NCBI GenBank assembly: GCA_934635385.1
Contig: CAKTZI010000013.1
Coordinates: 1-64,000 of the forward strand
Direction: 5' to 3'
Length of the DNA: 64,000 nt
Source of the DNA: an uncultured Kiritimatiellota bacterium
GTDB lineage: Bacteria; Verrucomicrobiota; Kiritimatiellia; RFP12; UBA1067
The notes under the pieces were generated by a model. The model did no database searches, was not told the DNA's origin, and was given only the letters and a program-made list of their open reading frames with translations. The first letter of the stretch is position 1, and the number at the start of each line of letters is the position of its first letter. This document shows positions 33,085-41,148 of this stretch, in pieces. A program made the translations under genes and the position numbers.

Positions 33085-33093
33085 ATTATACCA
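33085..33093 (-). promoter_or_regulatory. Extended -10 promoter of fmdB-pyrF-TPR-murG
   Basis: TGGTATAAT on the minus strand; leader about 38 bases. The -35 position reads GAACGC. Confidence 0.7.
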
Positions 33094-33111
33094 CAACGCC
33101 GCCCCCTGCGT

Positions 33112-33435
33112 TCACGGCTTCGTCGCGGCGGCGTTCAGCCGCCTGTGGTTGCGCTCCAGGTCGCGGATGAGCGCGTCGGTCTCCCGCGCGCGCTCCGTCT
33201 CGCCGGCCTTTTCGAGCCGCCGCTTCAGGACGCGCAGGTCACGCAGCAGATCGGCCGTCTGCTCGCGCTGCTGGATCGCGTGCTCCCGGCGCCCGACCGC
33301 CAGTTCGCCCCTGACGCGGGAGAGCACGTCCGGCTCGCGGTCGTCGCCGGAGAACAGGCAGCTCCCCACGAGCAGCAGGGCCAGCAGAATCCCCGCAACG
33401 AGGCAGCCGGACCCCAGTCTGACGTTCATTTCCAT
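33112..33435 (-). CDS. Small membrane-anchored coiled-coil protein
   Basis: 107 aa. One hydrophobic segment (LGSGCLVAGILLALLLVGSC) ends in LVGSC, which could be a lipobox or simply a membrane helix. A basic helical coiled coil follows (RREHAIQQREQTADLLRDL). ATG 33435 has AAGGTG six bases upstream; a GTG at 33444 would add three residues. It starts 11 bases after the truA stop and probably ends that unit. Function unknown. Confidence 0.6.
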   Translation of the reverse strand: MEMNVRLGSGCLVAGILLALLLVGSCLFSGDDREPDVLSRVRGELAVGRREHAIQQREQTADLLRDLRVLKRRLEKAGETERARETDALIRDLERNHRRLNAAATKP

Positions 33436-33446
33436 GCCGCGCACCT

Positions 33447-34205
33447 TCAGTTCCCAAGGCCGCGATAGAACACCTTCCAGAGGAAAAGCCCGCGCGCGGG
33501 AGCCGTCTCGACGCGAGCCGTGCGCGGCGGATGCGTCGCCAGCAGCTCGCGCACGGCCTCCGGCCTCTCGTGGCCCTTGCCGACGGAAATGAGGAAGCCG
33601 ACCATCGAGCGCACCTGCTTGTAGAGGAAGCCGTCGCCGCGCACGATGAACGTGTAGCGATGCCCGGCCTTCTTCACGTCAAAGGAGAAGATGCGCCGCA
33701 CCGTCGTCTCCAGCTCGCGGTTCGGGTTCGCGGCGAACGAGAGGAAGTCGTGTTCGCCGACGAAGTGCCGCGCCGCCGCCTGCATGGCCGCGAGGTCGAG
33801 CGGACGGTGGCAGAACGTCCAGTAGGGCGCGAGGTGCGGCGGCAGGATGTCCGCCTGATAGAGCTGGTAGCGGTATTCCTTCCCCTTCGCCGACAGCCGC
33901 GCGTCGAAGTCCTCCGCCGCATACGCCGCCTTCAGGACGCGCACCGCCTCCGGCAGCTGCGAATTCATCGCGCGCACGAGGTTCTTCGGCGGGATCGGCT
34001 TCGTCAGGTGGAAGTGGCCGACGAACCCGACGGCATGCACGCCCGCGTCCGTCCGCGACGAGCCGAAGATGCGCACGGGCGCGCCCTCCAGATAGGCGAG
34101 GGCTTCCTCGACGACCTGCTGGATGCCGACGGCGTTCTCCTGGTACTGCCAGCCGGAGTAGCCGGTGCCGTCGTAGGCGAGGGTGACTTTGTACTTGCGT
34201 TTCAT
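33447..34205 (-). CDS. truA: tRNA pseudouridine(38-40) synthase TruA
   Basis: Modifies the anticodon arm of tRNAs. 252 aa. KVTLAYDGTGYSGWQYQ, GSSRTDAGVHA (catalytic Asp), FHLTKPIPPKNLVRAMNSQL, KEYRYQLY and FLYKQVRSMVGFLISVG are diagnostic. ATG 34205 overlaps the stop of the upstream transporter gene (ATGA). A small coiled-coil protein gene follows. Confidence 0.95.
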   Translation of the reverse strand: MKRKYKVTLAYDGTGYSGWQYQENAVGIQQVVEEALAYLEGAPVRIFGSSRTDAGVHAVGFVGHFHLTKPIPPKNLVRAMNSQLPEAVRVLKAAYAAEDFDARLSAKGKEYRYQLYQADILPPHLAPYWTFCHRPLDLAAMQAAARHFVGEHDFLSFAANPNRELETTVRRIFSFDVKKAGHRYTFIVRGDGFLYKQVRSMVGFLISVGKGHERPEAVRELLATHPPRTARVETAPARGLFLWKVFYRGLGN

Positions 34206-35533
34206 GTCTGATGGGATGCGTGATGCGCCAGCGCCGCGTAGACGGCAAGCGTCACGCAGACGGGGCCGACGAAGATCGCCGCGACGGCCATCGCCCAGCC
34301 GGGCACGCCGAGCGGCAGCAGCAGCGCGAGCGTCGCGAAGAGCGAGAGCGTGTAGGCGATCTGCCCGCACATCACCGCCCCCGGACGCTTCCGCGCCGCC
34401 GCGATGCCCTCGACGCGCGCGCGGACGGCGTGGATGACCGCAATGAGCGCGTAGATGCCGATGACGAGCCGCGCCGTCGGCAGGATGCGCGCGGGCACGT
34501 TCTGGAACGTGCCGAAATACCAGTTCCCGACAAGCGGCGTCGCGAAGACGAGCGGGATGACGCCGAGGCACAGCCCCGCGACGACGGCGTAGGCGAGCAG
34601 CCGCCGGTCGCCCGGCCACTCCGGCGTGAACTTGACGGACACCGTCTGCAGCTTCAGCGCGGCGAACGCGACGGGATTCGCGACGCCGAGCGTGACGTAG
34701 TGGATCGCCAGCATGTCCGCCGCGTTCGCCGTGCGCGCGACGAACGCCGCGACGACGAGCGGCGAGCTCGCGAGCAGGAAGCCGCCGAGCGCGAGCGGCA
34801 GCGTGAAGCGGAACTGCTCCGCGAGCAGCGCGGACGCGGGCGGCAGCAGCTCGGCGTGGCGGTCGAGGTCTTCCGTCGGCCGGTTCGGCAGAAGCCGCAC
34901 GTAGGGCCGCGCGTAGAGCCACGTGAGCAGCGTCTCGACCCAGACGCCGACCGTCAGCGCGAAGAGCCCCCAGTACGGGCCGACGAGCCCGACGCGCGGG
35001 AAGACGACGGAGAACCCCAGCGTCACGAAGATGCGCGCCAGCGTCGCGTTGTTCGACTTGCCGCTTTCGAGGTTGTTGAAGAGCACGACCATCGGCACGT
35101 TGCGCACGAAGAACCCCGCGTTCATGACGACGCCGAAGAGGAGCGTCCACCGCGAGACGTCCGCCAGCGCCGGCGGCAGGTGGAAGAACCCCTCGAAGAC
35201 CAGGCGGTCGAGCCCCGGCAGGGCCGGCACGCACTGGAGCGCGAGCAGCGCCGCCATCATGAGCGCGTTGAGCCGCCTGAAGGAGACGTAGCCGAAGTAC
35301 GTCTTCGCGAAGACGAGCCCCGTCGTGACGAGGCCGCCGCCGAGCGCCCCGATCATGAACATGATCATCTGGCCCTGGCTGAAGGCCGTGAGCGCGTTCA
35401 CGCCGTATTCGCCGTGCGTGACGATGCCGGCGACGAGCGGATAGGACAGCGACTGCGAAAACCCCTGCAGCAGCAGCGGGATGTAGAAGCGCGTCACGCG
35501 CCCGACCGAGAACCGAGGTGTGTCGTCCGCCAT
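34202..35533 (-). CDS. Polytopic membrane protein, MATE/MOP-like transporter
   Basis: 443 aa with about twelve hydrophobic segments, including YIPLLLQGFSQSLSYPLVAG at the N-terminus and FVGPVCVTLAVYAALAHHAS at the end. The paired six-helix layout and the amphipathic first helix resemble MATE and polysaccharide-flippase (MOP superfamily) proteins. The substrate cannot be inferred. GGAGGGACGGCG precedes the ATG. It lies between a GHL10 glycosidase gene (11-base gap) and truA (4-base overlap). Confidence 0.6.
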   Translation of the reverse strand: MADDTPRFSVGRVTRFYIPLLLQGFSQSLSYPLVAGIVTHGEYGVNALTAFSQGQMIMFMIGALGGGLVTTGLVFAKTYFGYVSFRRLNALMMAALLALQCVPALPGLDRLVFEGFFHLPPALADVSRWTLLFGVVMNAGFFVRNVPMVVLFNNLESGKSNNATLARIFVTLGFSVVFPRVGLVGPYWGLFALTVGVWVETLLTWLYARPYVRLLPNRPTEDLDRHAELLPPASALLAEQFRFTLPLALGGFLLASSPLVVAAFVARTANAADMLAIHYVTLGVANPVAFAALKLQTVSVKFTPEWPGDRRLLAYAVVAGLCLGVIPLVFATPLVGNWYFGTFQNVPARILPTARLVIGIYALIAVIHAVRARVEGIAAARKRPGAVMCGQIAYTLSLFATLALLLPLGVPGWAMAVAAIFVGPVCVTLAVYAALAHHASHQT

Positions 35534-35544
35534 CGCCGTCCCTC

Positions 35545-37125
35545 CTACCAGATGCCGAGCTTCAGGTACGGGAAGATCGACTTCTCCAGCGTCGTGTCGA
35601 GGTCGAAGAGCGCCTCGCCCGCGAACCCGTACTTGCGCACGAGGTTGATCTGCTCGATGACGCGCCGCGCGTCAAGCCGCGACTCGTTGGCCGTCACGCC
35701 GATGCCGACGATGATCCGCCGCGCGCGGCTGCGCGGCGTCGCCTGCAGGGCCAGCAGCTCCTCGAACGTCGCGTTCGACTCGGTGTAGTCCATCGGCACG
35801 AGGTAGTCCACGAGCCCCGCGTCGAGCCAGCCGTACCAGTCCTGCCCGACCGTCGCGACACAGGCCGGATACTTGCCGTAGACGGCGGCCGTGAGCCATT
35901 TCGGACGCTTCACGCGCCGCCGCGCCTCGGCGACGAACTGCGTGACGACGGTCGCCGCGTTCTTCGGCTTCGCCGCCGCGTCGCCCCAGCGCACGAAGTC
36001 GAGGTGAAGTCCGGCCAGCGACGGATAGCGCGCCTGCAGCTCGTCGAGCGCGGCGAGGACGCGCGCACGCACCTGCGGATGCGACGGGGCGAGGTACTCC
36101 GTGAGCGCGCCCTTCGGCGTCTTCAGCCGCCAGCCGCGCCTTTGGTAGTCCTCCAGCGTCGCGGGCGTGCCGCGCGTCGCGGAGAAGCAGATCATCCAGG
36201 CGTGGACGCGGACGCCCGTCCCCCGCGCCGCCGCGAGGCAGGCGGCGAGCTGGTCGCCCTCCTGAACAAAGGTCTTCGAGCGCGGCAGCACGTCGCTCGG
36301 ATAGTGGGCGAACGCCGCGCCCGCGACGTTGACGAAGAGATCCGTGACGCGCGCCTCGCGCAGGACGCGCAGCGTCTTCGCCCAGTCGCCGGGATAGAGG
36401 CCGCACCCCGAATGGTCCCACGTCGCGTGGATCTCGCCCGCACGCGGCACCTGCCGCAGCGCATAGGCCCGCGTCTCGGCGGCCTTCGCGCTCACGCGCC
36501 GGCGGTGCGCGGCCAGGCTCCACGCCGACGGATCGACCGCGCCGACGAGCGCCCCCAAGAGCCGCGCCTTCTGGTCCTCGTCGCCGTCCGCCAGGAGGAC
36601 GTGCGTCATCCAGAACCCGGCGTCGGACGCGAGCCACGCCGGCTCGCCCGTGGAACGTCCCGCACGGTCGGCCCACGTCGCGATCACCCGCGAACGGCCC
36701 GCGACCGGGCGCGCGCGCTGGAGGACCGTGGACGTCTGCCGGATGGCGGCGGGCGCCCCCGCGAGCACCCCGGCGGCGAAGGCCATGCGGCTGTACGCGC
36801 CCGGCGCCGGCGCGGCGGCGTAGCCGACGGGCTTCACGCCCATCAGGTCGGCGAGCGCCGGCGACGCGGAATGGAAGACGACGAGCTTGCCGCCGCGCGC
36901 CCGGAAGTCGCGCAGCGTCTTCAGCTCCGCCGACGACGGGCTCGCAAAGCCGACGAGGAACGCGAGGCGCTCCTTCGGGAGCGCAGACGGCATTTCGCGC
37001 GGCGTGACGACGCGCGCGGCGACCTGCTCCTGACGGAGCCACCGCTGCACGTGGTTCGCGAGCGACGTGTAGTACCCCGGATCGTGCGCGACGATGAGCG
37101 CGGCCAATAGAAGTGCGTTCAGCAT
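35545..37125 (-). CDS. GHL10/YngK-type putative glycosyl hydrolase
   Basis: 526 aa with a short signal-like N-terminus (MLNALLLAALIVAHD). Residues about 15-200 may be a Rossmann-like beta-galactosidase-type or ThuA-like domain (GGKLVVFHSASPALADLMG). From about residue 230 a TIM barrel of the glycosyl hydrolase-like 10 family begins: GEIHATWDHSGCGLYPGDWA, LFVNVAGAAFAHYPSDVLP, VRVHAWMICF, LAGLHLDFVRWGD and DYLVPMDYTESN. The aspartates in LHLDFVRW and PMDYT are candidate catalytic residues. Substrate unknown. First gene of its unit. Confidence 0.75.
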   Translation of the reverse strand: MLNALLLAALIVAHDPGYYTSLANHVQRWLRQEQVAARVVTPREMPSALPKERLAFLVGFASPSSAELKTLRDFRARGGKLVVFHSASPALADLMGVKPVGYAAAPAPGAYSRMAFAAGVLAGAPAAIRQTSTVLQRARPVAGRSRVIATWADRAGRSTGEPAWLASDAGFWMTHVLLADGDEDQKARLLGALVGAVDPSAWSLAAHRRRVSAKAAETRAYALRQVPRAGEIHATWDHSGCGLYPGDWAKTLRVLREARVTDLFVNVAGAAFAHYPSDVLPRSKTFVQEGDQLAACLAAARGTGVRVHAWMICFSATRGTPATLEDYQRRGWRLKTPKGALTEYLAPSHPQVRARVLAALDELQARYPSLAGLHLDFVRWGDAAAKPKNAATVVTQFVAEARRRVKRPKWLTAAVYGKYPACVATVGQDWYGWLDAGLVDYLVPMDYTESNATFEELLALQATPRSRARRIIVGIGVTANESRLDARRVIEQINLVRKYGFAGEALFDLDTTLEKSIFPYLKLGIW

Positions 37126-37150
37126 GGGTCAAATCAGTCTTTGGCCCCGT

Positions 37151-37159
37151 ATTATACCA
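37151..37159 (-). promoter_or_regulatory. Extended -10 promoter of the GHL10-transporter-truA unit
   Basis: TGGTATAAT preceded by TTT, about 19 bases of leader. Confidence 0.7.
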
Positions 37160-37169
37160 AATGCGTCCG

Positions 37170-37811
37170 TCACGCGGACAACGCCGCGCAGAGATCGCGC
37201 GGCGTCTTGCAAACCGCATCCGCCTGCGCAAGCTCCTCCGGGCGGCCATAGCCCCACGTGACGCCAACCGAGCGGACGCCGTTCGCCGCCGCCGCCTCGA
37301 AGTCGTTCGCCGTGTCGCCGACGAGCGCGCAGTCCGCCGGAGCCGCCCCGTAGACGGACAGGACGCGCCTCAGGAGTTCCGGCTTGCGCACCTTCGGCAG
37401 CGTCATGTCGCCCGCGAAGACGCCGTCGAAGAGGTTCTCCCAGCCGAAGTGCCGCGCCATCGCCGTCGCGCCGACGAACCGCTTGTTCGTGACGATGGCG
37501 ACCGTGCGCCCCTCGGCCTTCAGGCGGCGCACCGCATCCAGCACGCCCGGATACTCGCGCGTCTGCGGAAAGCCGTCGCGGTCGTAGTGCCGCGCAAACC
37601 CCTCGCGAATCGCGTCCGCCAGGGCCGGCGTGAAGCGGTCGGGGAAGAGCTGGCGCGTCATCTCGTCAATCGGAGGCCCCGCGACGAACTTCGCGTCGAA
37701 GTCGGGACACGGCAGGCCGAGGTCGGCGAGCGCCGCCTTCCACGCCCCGCGAATGTCGGGATCGGTGTCGGCGAGCGTACCGTCCAAGTCAAAGAAGACA
37801 AACTTTTTCAT
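37170..37811 (-). CDS. HAD-family phosphatase, phosphoglycolate phosphatase-like
   Basis: 213 aa. Motif I FFDLDGTLADTDP (nucleophile D8, acid D10), a helical cap, motif II VAIVTNKR, the motif III lysine in KVRKPELL, and motif IV LVGDTANDFEAAAANG. The pattern is that of Gph/PpaX-type haloacid-dehalogenase phosphatases, with the GYG after VGVTW typical of Gph. Substrate is not certain. It overlaps the PTS EIIA gene by ATGA and ends the holA unit. Confidence 0.85.
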   Translation of the reverse strand: MKKFVFFDLDGTLADTDPDIRGAWKAALADLGLPCPDFDAKFVAGPPIDEMTRQLFPDRFTPALADAIREGFARHYDRDGFPQTREYPGVLDAVRRLKAEGRTVAIVTNKRFVGATAMARHFGWENLFDGVFAGDMTLPKVRKPELLRRVLSVYGAAPADCALVGDTANDFEAAAANGVRSVGVTWGYGRPEELAQADAVCKTPRDLCAALSA

Positions 37812-38524
37812 GGCTTTCGATAGGGCTCTTCGCACGTGCGGATCGCCGCCAGCACGGCGTCGGCGTCTTCCGCCGCGTCGAGGCGTTCGATGAGGTCGGT
37901 GCCGTGCGCGAGAATCGCGAGGCGCGCGAGGATGTGGAGGTGCGCCACGTGATCCGTCGAGCAGACGAGGAAGAAGTGCCGCGTGGCCTCGCCGTCCGGC
38001 GCGCCGAAGAAGACGGGCCGCGTCGTGCGCCCGTAGGCGACGAAGCTCTCCTCGAAGAGGTACGGGTCGTGGAAGCGCGGATGCAGCAGGGCGACGCCCT
38101 CGCCGATGGCCGTCGACGCCGCCTCCTCGCGCGCGACGAGCTCCTTGAACAGCCCCTCGACGTCGTAGACGAGGCCGCCCTTCTCCGCGAGATCCGTCAT
38201 GTCGCGGATGAGCCCGCCCTTCGCCTTCGCGCCCACGGCGAGGTCGATCGTCTCGGCATGGAACAGCTCCGCCACGCCCCAGTCCGCGTGCGCGGCGCGG
38301 CGGTTCTCGTCCATCATCGCGCGATGCTGCGCCTTCAGGTCGCGCTCGTTCGCCGCGAGCAGGTTGCGCTGCGCCCACTCGTCGAGCGCGCGGTGCGCGA
38401 AGAGCCAGTCGTCCCCGCGCTTCGTCGCCTCGATCTCGCCGCGCTGGGCGACGTGCTTCAGTTCGTTCGGCTCCAGGTGGACGTGTTCGGCCGCACGCAC
38501 GAGATTCAGCATTTCATGGCTCAT
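37808..38524 (-). CDS. PTS EIIA (Ntr/Fru-type) fused to an N-terminal DNA-binding domain
   Basis: 238 aa. Residues about 1-55 (EPNELKHVAQRGEIEATKRG, then DDWLFAHRALDEWAQR) look like an excisionase/MerR-type winged helix-turn-helix. From about residue 85 an EIIA domain of the PtsN/fructose class follows: GVAELFHAETIDLAVGAKAK, EEAASTAIGEGVALLHPRF with the phosphorylated H148, and FFLVCSTDHVAHLHILARLA. I recall the same two-domain layout in chlamydial PtsN homologues. A regulatory rather than transport role is likely, since no permease is nearby. Start and stop overlap holA and the HAD gene as ATGA. Confidence 0.82.
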   Translation of the reverse strand: MSHEMLNLVRAAEHVHLEPNELKHVAQRGEIEATKRGDDWLFAHRALDEWAQRNLLAANERDLKAQHRAMMDENRRAAHADWGVAELFHAETIDLAVGAKAKGGLIRDMTDLAEKGGLVYDVEGLFKELVAREEAASTAIGEGVALLHPRFHDPYLFEESFVAYGRTTRPVFFGAPDGEATRHFFLVCSTDHVAHLHILARLAILAHGTDLIERLDAAEDADAVLAAIRTCEEPYRKP

Positions 38525-39501
38525 CGCACCCTCCTTCGGCGCATCACGCGCACGAGCGTCGGGACGACGAGCAGGTCGCCGCTCGCCACGCCCGAGACGA
38601 TCTTCTCGCGCAGCAGAACGAACCGGCCGCGCGCAGCGCGCAGCTCGTTCGGCGTCCAGTTCCGCAGAAAGCCCTCGTTCTTCTTCACGGTGAACGGCGC
38701 CATGCCCTCCGTGCGCCCCGCCGCGACGTCGATGAGCTGGCGGAAGAACCGCTCGATCACGCCCGTCATGAAGACGGCGAACCCGTTCTCGAGCTCGAAC
38801 CGGCGCAAGGCCGTCAGCGCGCCCGCGAGGTCGCGGCGACCGATCGCGTCCGTCACGTCCCACGGCAGCGGCTCGACGCCGACGCCCTGCGACGTGATCG
38901 CCTCCACGTCCGCCGCCGCGACCGTGTGCGCGTCCGGCCCCAGGTAGTCGCGCATCTTCGCAAGCTCGCTCCGCAGCGACCGCGCGTCCGCCCCGACGAC
39001 GGCGACAAACTTCTCCGCGACGCCGGGCGCGAAGACGAGATCCATCTCCTGCGCGAAGTCGACGGCGCGCGCGGCAGCGTTCCGTGCCGCCTCCCACGGC
39101 TTGCCCGCCGAAAAGACGACGACCTCGGCGCAGCCCTGCAGCGTCTTCGCGAAGACCGAGGTCTTCAGAAGGTGCGGGCCGGAGAGGATGAACTGCTGGT
39201 TGTCCGGGAGCGGCGCGGCGGCGAGCTTCTTCGCGAAACGCTCCAGCGCCGCCTTCACCTCTTCGGACGACTTGCCGCCCGGCAGGAAGCCGACGTTCTT
39301 CCACCACGTCACCTTGCGCGGCTCCAAGAACGGCGGCGTCGAGACGCTTTCGTCCGCCCGCGCGAGGTCGGCGAGCTGAAGGTCGGCGTTCGTCGCATTC
39401 GCGGAATCGACGACTTCGAGGCCAACCCCGTCGCCGACCGTCTTCTTGGCGGTCTCGCCGACGAGGTAGTCGTCCTCTCCGATGATGACATGAATGTTCA
39501 C
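38521..39501 (-). CDS. holA: DNA polymerase III delta subunit
   Basis: Clamp-loader subunit that opens the sliding clamp. 326 aa with the HolA layout: an N-terminal P-loop-like domain beginning HVIIGEDDYLVGET, FLEPRKVTWWKNVGFLPGG, and a C-terminal helical collar (LRSELAKMRDYLG, LTALRRFELENGFAVFMTGV, RNWTPNELRAARGRFVLLRE). The family is weakly conserved, so the call rests on the overall pattern. The start is a GTG at 39501, immediately at the predicted transcription start of its own promoter. lnt lies 12 bases upstream. Confidence 0.82.
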   Translation of the reverse strand: MNIHVIIGEDDYLVGETAKKTVGDGVGLEVVDSANATNADLQLADLARADESVSTPPFLEPRKVTWWKNVGFLPGGKSSEEVKAALERFAKKLAAAPLPDNQQFILSGPHLLKTSVFAKTLQGCAEVVVFSAGKPWEAARNAAARAVDFAQEMDLVFAPGVAEKFVAVVGADARSLRSELAKMRDYLGPDAHTVAAADVEAITSQGVGVEPLPWDVTDAIGRRDLAGALTALRRFELENGFAVFMTGVIERFFRQLIDVAAGRTEGMAPFTVKKNEGFLRNWTPNELRAARGRFVLLREKIVSGVASGDLLVVPTLVRVMRRRRVR

Positions 39502-39507
39502 GTGCGG

Positions 39508-39516
39508 ATTATATCA
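39508..39516 (-). promoter_or_regulatory. Extended -10 promoter of holA (leaderless), overlapping the lnt stop codon
   Basis: TGATATAAT preceded by ATTT. Its first three bases are the TGA stop of lnt. Six bases separate the box from the GTG start of holA, so the transcript would begin at the start codon. Confidence 0.7.
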
Positions 39517-41148
39517 AATTCTTCGCCGGACAATCAGGAGCAGACCACCGGCCACAAGCGCAAACGCCACGGCCAGCGGAATGTCGCCCCAACGGACGTA
39601 GAACGTCGGGCGGGGCGTATCCGCCGCCAGCGGGATGCGGTCGAACAGCGTGCCGCGCCGGTCGACGAGCGGACGCCCCTCCGCTCCTAGAAGCCACGTC
39701 GCCTTCCCCTGCGGCGTGATCGTTCCCGTCACGCCCGAATTGCCGACGCGCACAACGGGCAGCCCCGTCTCGATGGCGCGCGCCGTCGCCTGCCAGGCAT
39801 GGGCAAGGGCCTCGTCCGACTGCGAGAACCAGCTGTCATTCGTGATGAAGACGAGGGCCTTCGCGCCCGCTGCCGCCGCCCGCCGCATGAGCGCCGAATC
39901 CGTGTCCTCGAAGCAGATGGCGAGGCCGAGGGGCGTTGTGGGTTGAGAGTTGAGCGTCAGCAGACGCGGCTCGCCGGGCGTACAGGAGCCGACCGGCGCA
40001 AGCTTCTGCAACGACGGGAACCACTTGTCGCCCGGAATGAACTCGCCAAACGGCACCAAATGAACCTTGTCGTAGGTTTGAATCAATTCGTCGTCCGGTT
40101 CGCCTTGTCCCGTTCGCGCGGCGCAAGCTGCGCGACCTTCATATAGCGCCGCCGAGTTGTAGGTCTTGCCGTCTTCGTAGCGTGTGCCGCCCGCGAGAAG
40201 CGCGGCGCCCGTCTGCTCGCGCACGAACGCCGCGAAGCGCGCCGCCCCCTGCTGGTCGACGGGGCCGAATTCGCAGAGCGCGCTTTCGGCCAGCACGACG
40301 AGGTCGGGCTTCAGCAGCGCGACGTTCTGAAGCAGATTCGAATAGACCTCGTACGGGTCGTCCTCCTGTGCCTTGAAGACGCACGGGAAATTGCGCTGAA
40401 CCAAGGCCACCTTCAAAAAGGTTTGGGAAGTTTGGGAGGTTTGGGAAGTTGTGGTGGGAAGAGCGTAGATGCCGAAGATCAGCGCGAACGCGGCAACCGT
40501 TTCGAGCGAGCCAAGCTTCCGCAGACACGCAAAGCCGCTGCACTCCGGCATCCAGACGCGCTCGGCAATGCCGGCGAGCGAGCCGTTGACGAGAATGACG
40601 ACGGCCGAACAGAGATAAACGCCGCCGAGCGCCGCCGGCGCGCCAAACCCGAAGTTCGCCGGCACGACACCGAGCTGATTCCACGCAAAACCGCCGAAGA
40701 GCCGCGCCCGCACGAGTTCCATGCCACACCAGAGAATCGGCTCGACAATCAGAACGCCCAAGAGCCGCAGGGACAGGCCCCCGTGCGTCGCCGCGCGCAT
40801 GCCGCGCGCCCACTGCCAGTATTTCGCCGACGCCCAGCCGAAGAGCGCAAAATAGCCGGCGCAATACGCCGCAAGAGCCCCCCAGCCCAGCACGACAAGC
40901 GGCCACGGCCCGCCGTTCTTGACGATCGCCGGCATCCACGCGAGCGTCGCCACCCAGAAGAAGAGCCCGTTCTGGAACCAACGTTTCGCCGCAAGCCCCG
41001 GCTGTTCGCGCCGCGACAGCCACAGCAAGGGCGCAAGGGCGAAGAGGCAGTCCGCCCCCTCGCCCATCGGCGGAAACGCCGCCCAGAGGAGAAAGCCCGG
41101 CAGAAACCACGCAAGCCGCGCCAGCTTCTTCAGCGTGTCAGTCAGCAT
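39514..41148 (-). CDS. lnt: Apolipoprotein N-acyltransferase
   Basis: Adds the third acyl chain to bacterial lipoproteins in the inner membrane. 544 aa: several N-terminal membrane helices (residues 1-210), then a nitrilase domain with the E-K-C triad in LVVLAESALCEFG, YDKVHLVPFGEF and LAICFEDTDS, and a final helix (IPLAVAFALVAGGLLLIV). Two inserts stand out: TSQTSQTSQT, written by three 9-base repeats at 40421-40447, just before the nitrilase domain, and LNSQPTTP from 39935-39954. The ATG at 41148 lies 11 bases inside the end of the U32 peptidase gene. Confidence 0.93.
   Translation of the reverse strand: MLTDTLKKLARLAWFLPGFLLWAAFPPMGEGADCLFALAPLLWLSRREQPGLAAKRWFQNGLFFWVATLAWMPAIVKNGGPWPLVVLGWGALAAYCAGYFALFGWASAKYWQWARGMRAATHGGLSLRLLGVLIVEPILWCGMELVRARLFGGFAWNQLGVVPANFGFGAPAALGGVYLCSAVVILVNGSLAGIAERVWMPECSGFACLRKLGSLETVAAFALIFGIYALPTTTSQTSQTSQTFLKVALVQRNFPCVFKAQEDDPYEVYSNLLQNVALLKPDLVVLAESALCEFGPVDQQGAARFAAFVREQTGAALLAGGTRYEDGKTYNSAALYEGRAACAARTGQGEPDDELIQTYDKVHLVPFGEFIPGDKWFPSLQKLAPVGSCTPGEPRLLTLNSQPTTPLGLAICFEDTDSALMRRAAAAGAKALVFITNDSWFSQSDEALAHAWQATARAIETGLPVVRVGNSGVTGTITPQGKATWLLGAEGRPLVDRRGTLFDRIPLAADTPRPTFYVRWGDIPLAVAFALVAGGLLLIVRRRI
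40421..40447. repeat. Three 9-base tandem repeats inside lnt
   Basis: GTTTGGGAA, GTTTGGGAG, GTTTGGGAA on the plus strand, in frame with lnt (SQT SQT SQT on the coding strand) in the linker between the membrane and nitrilase domains. Confidence 0.8.
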
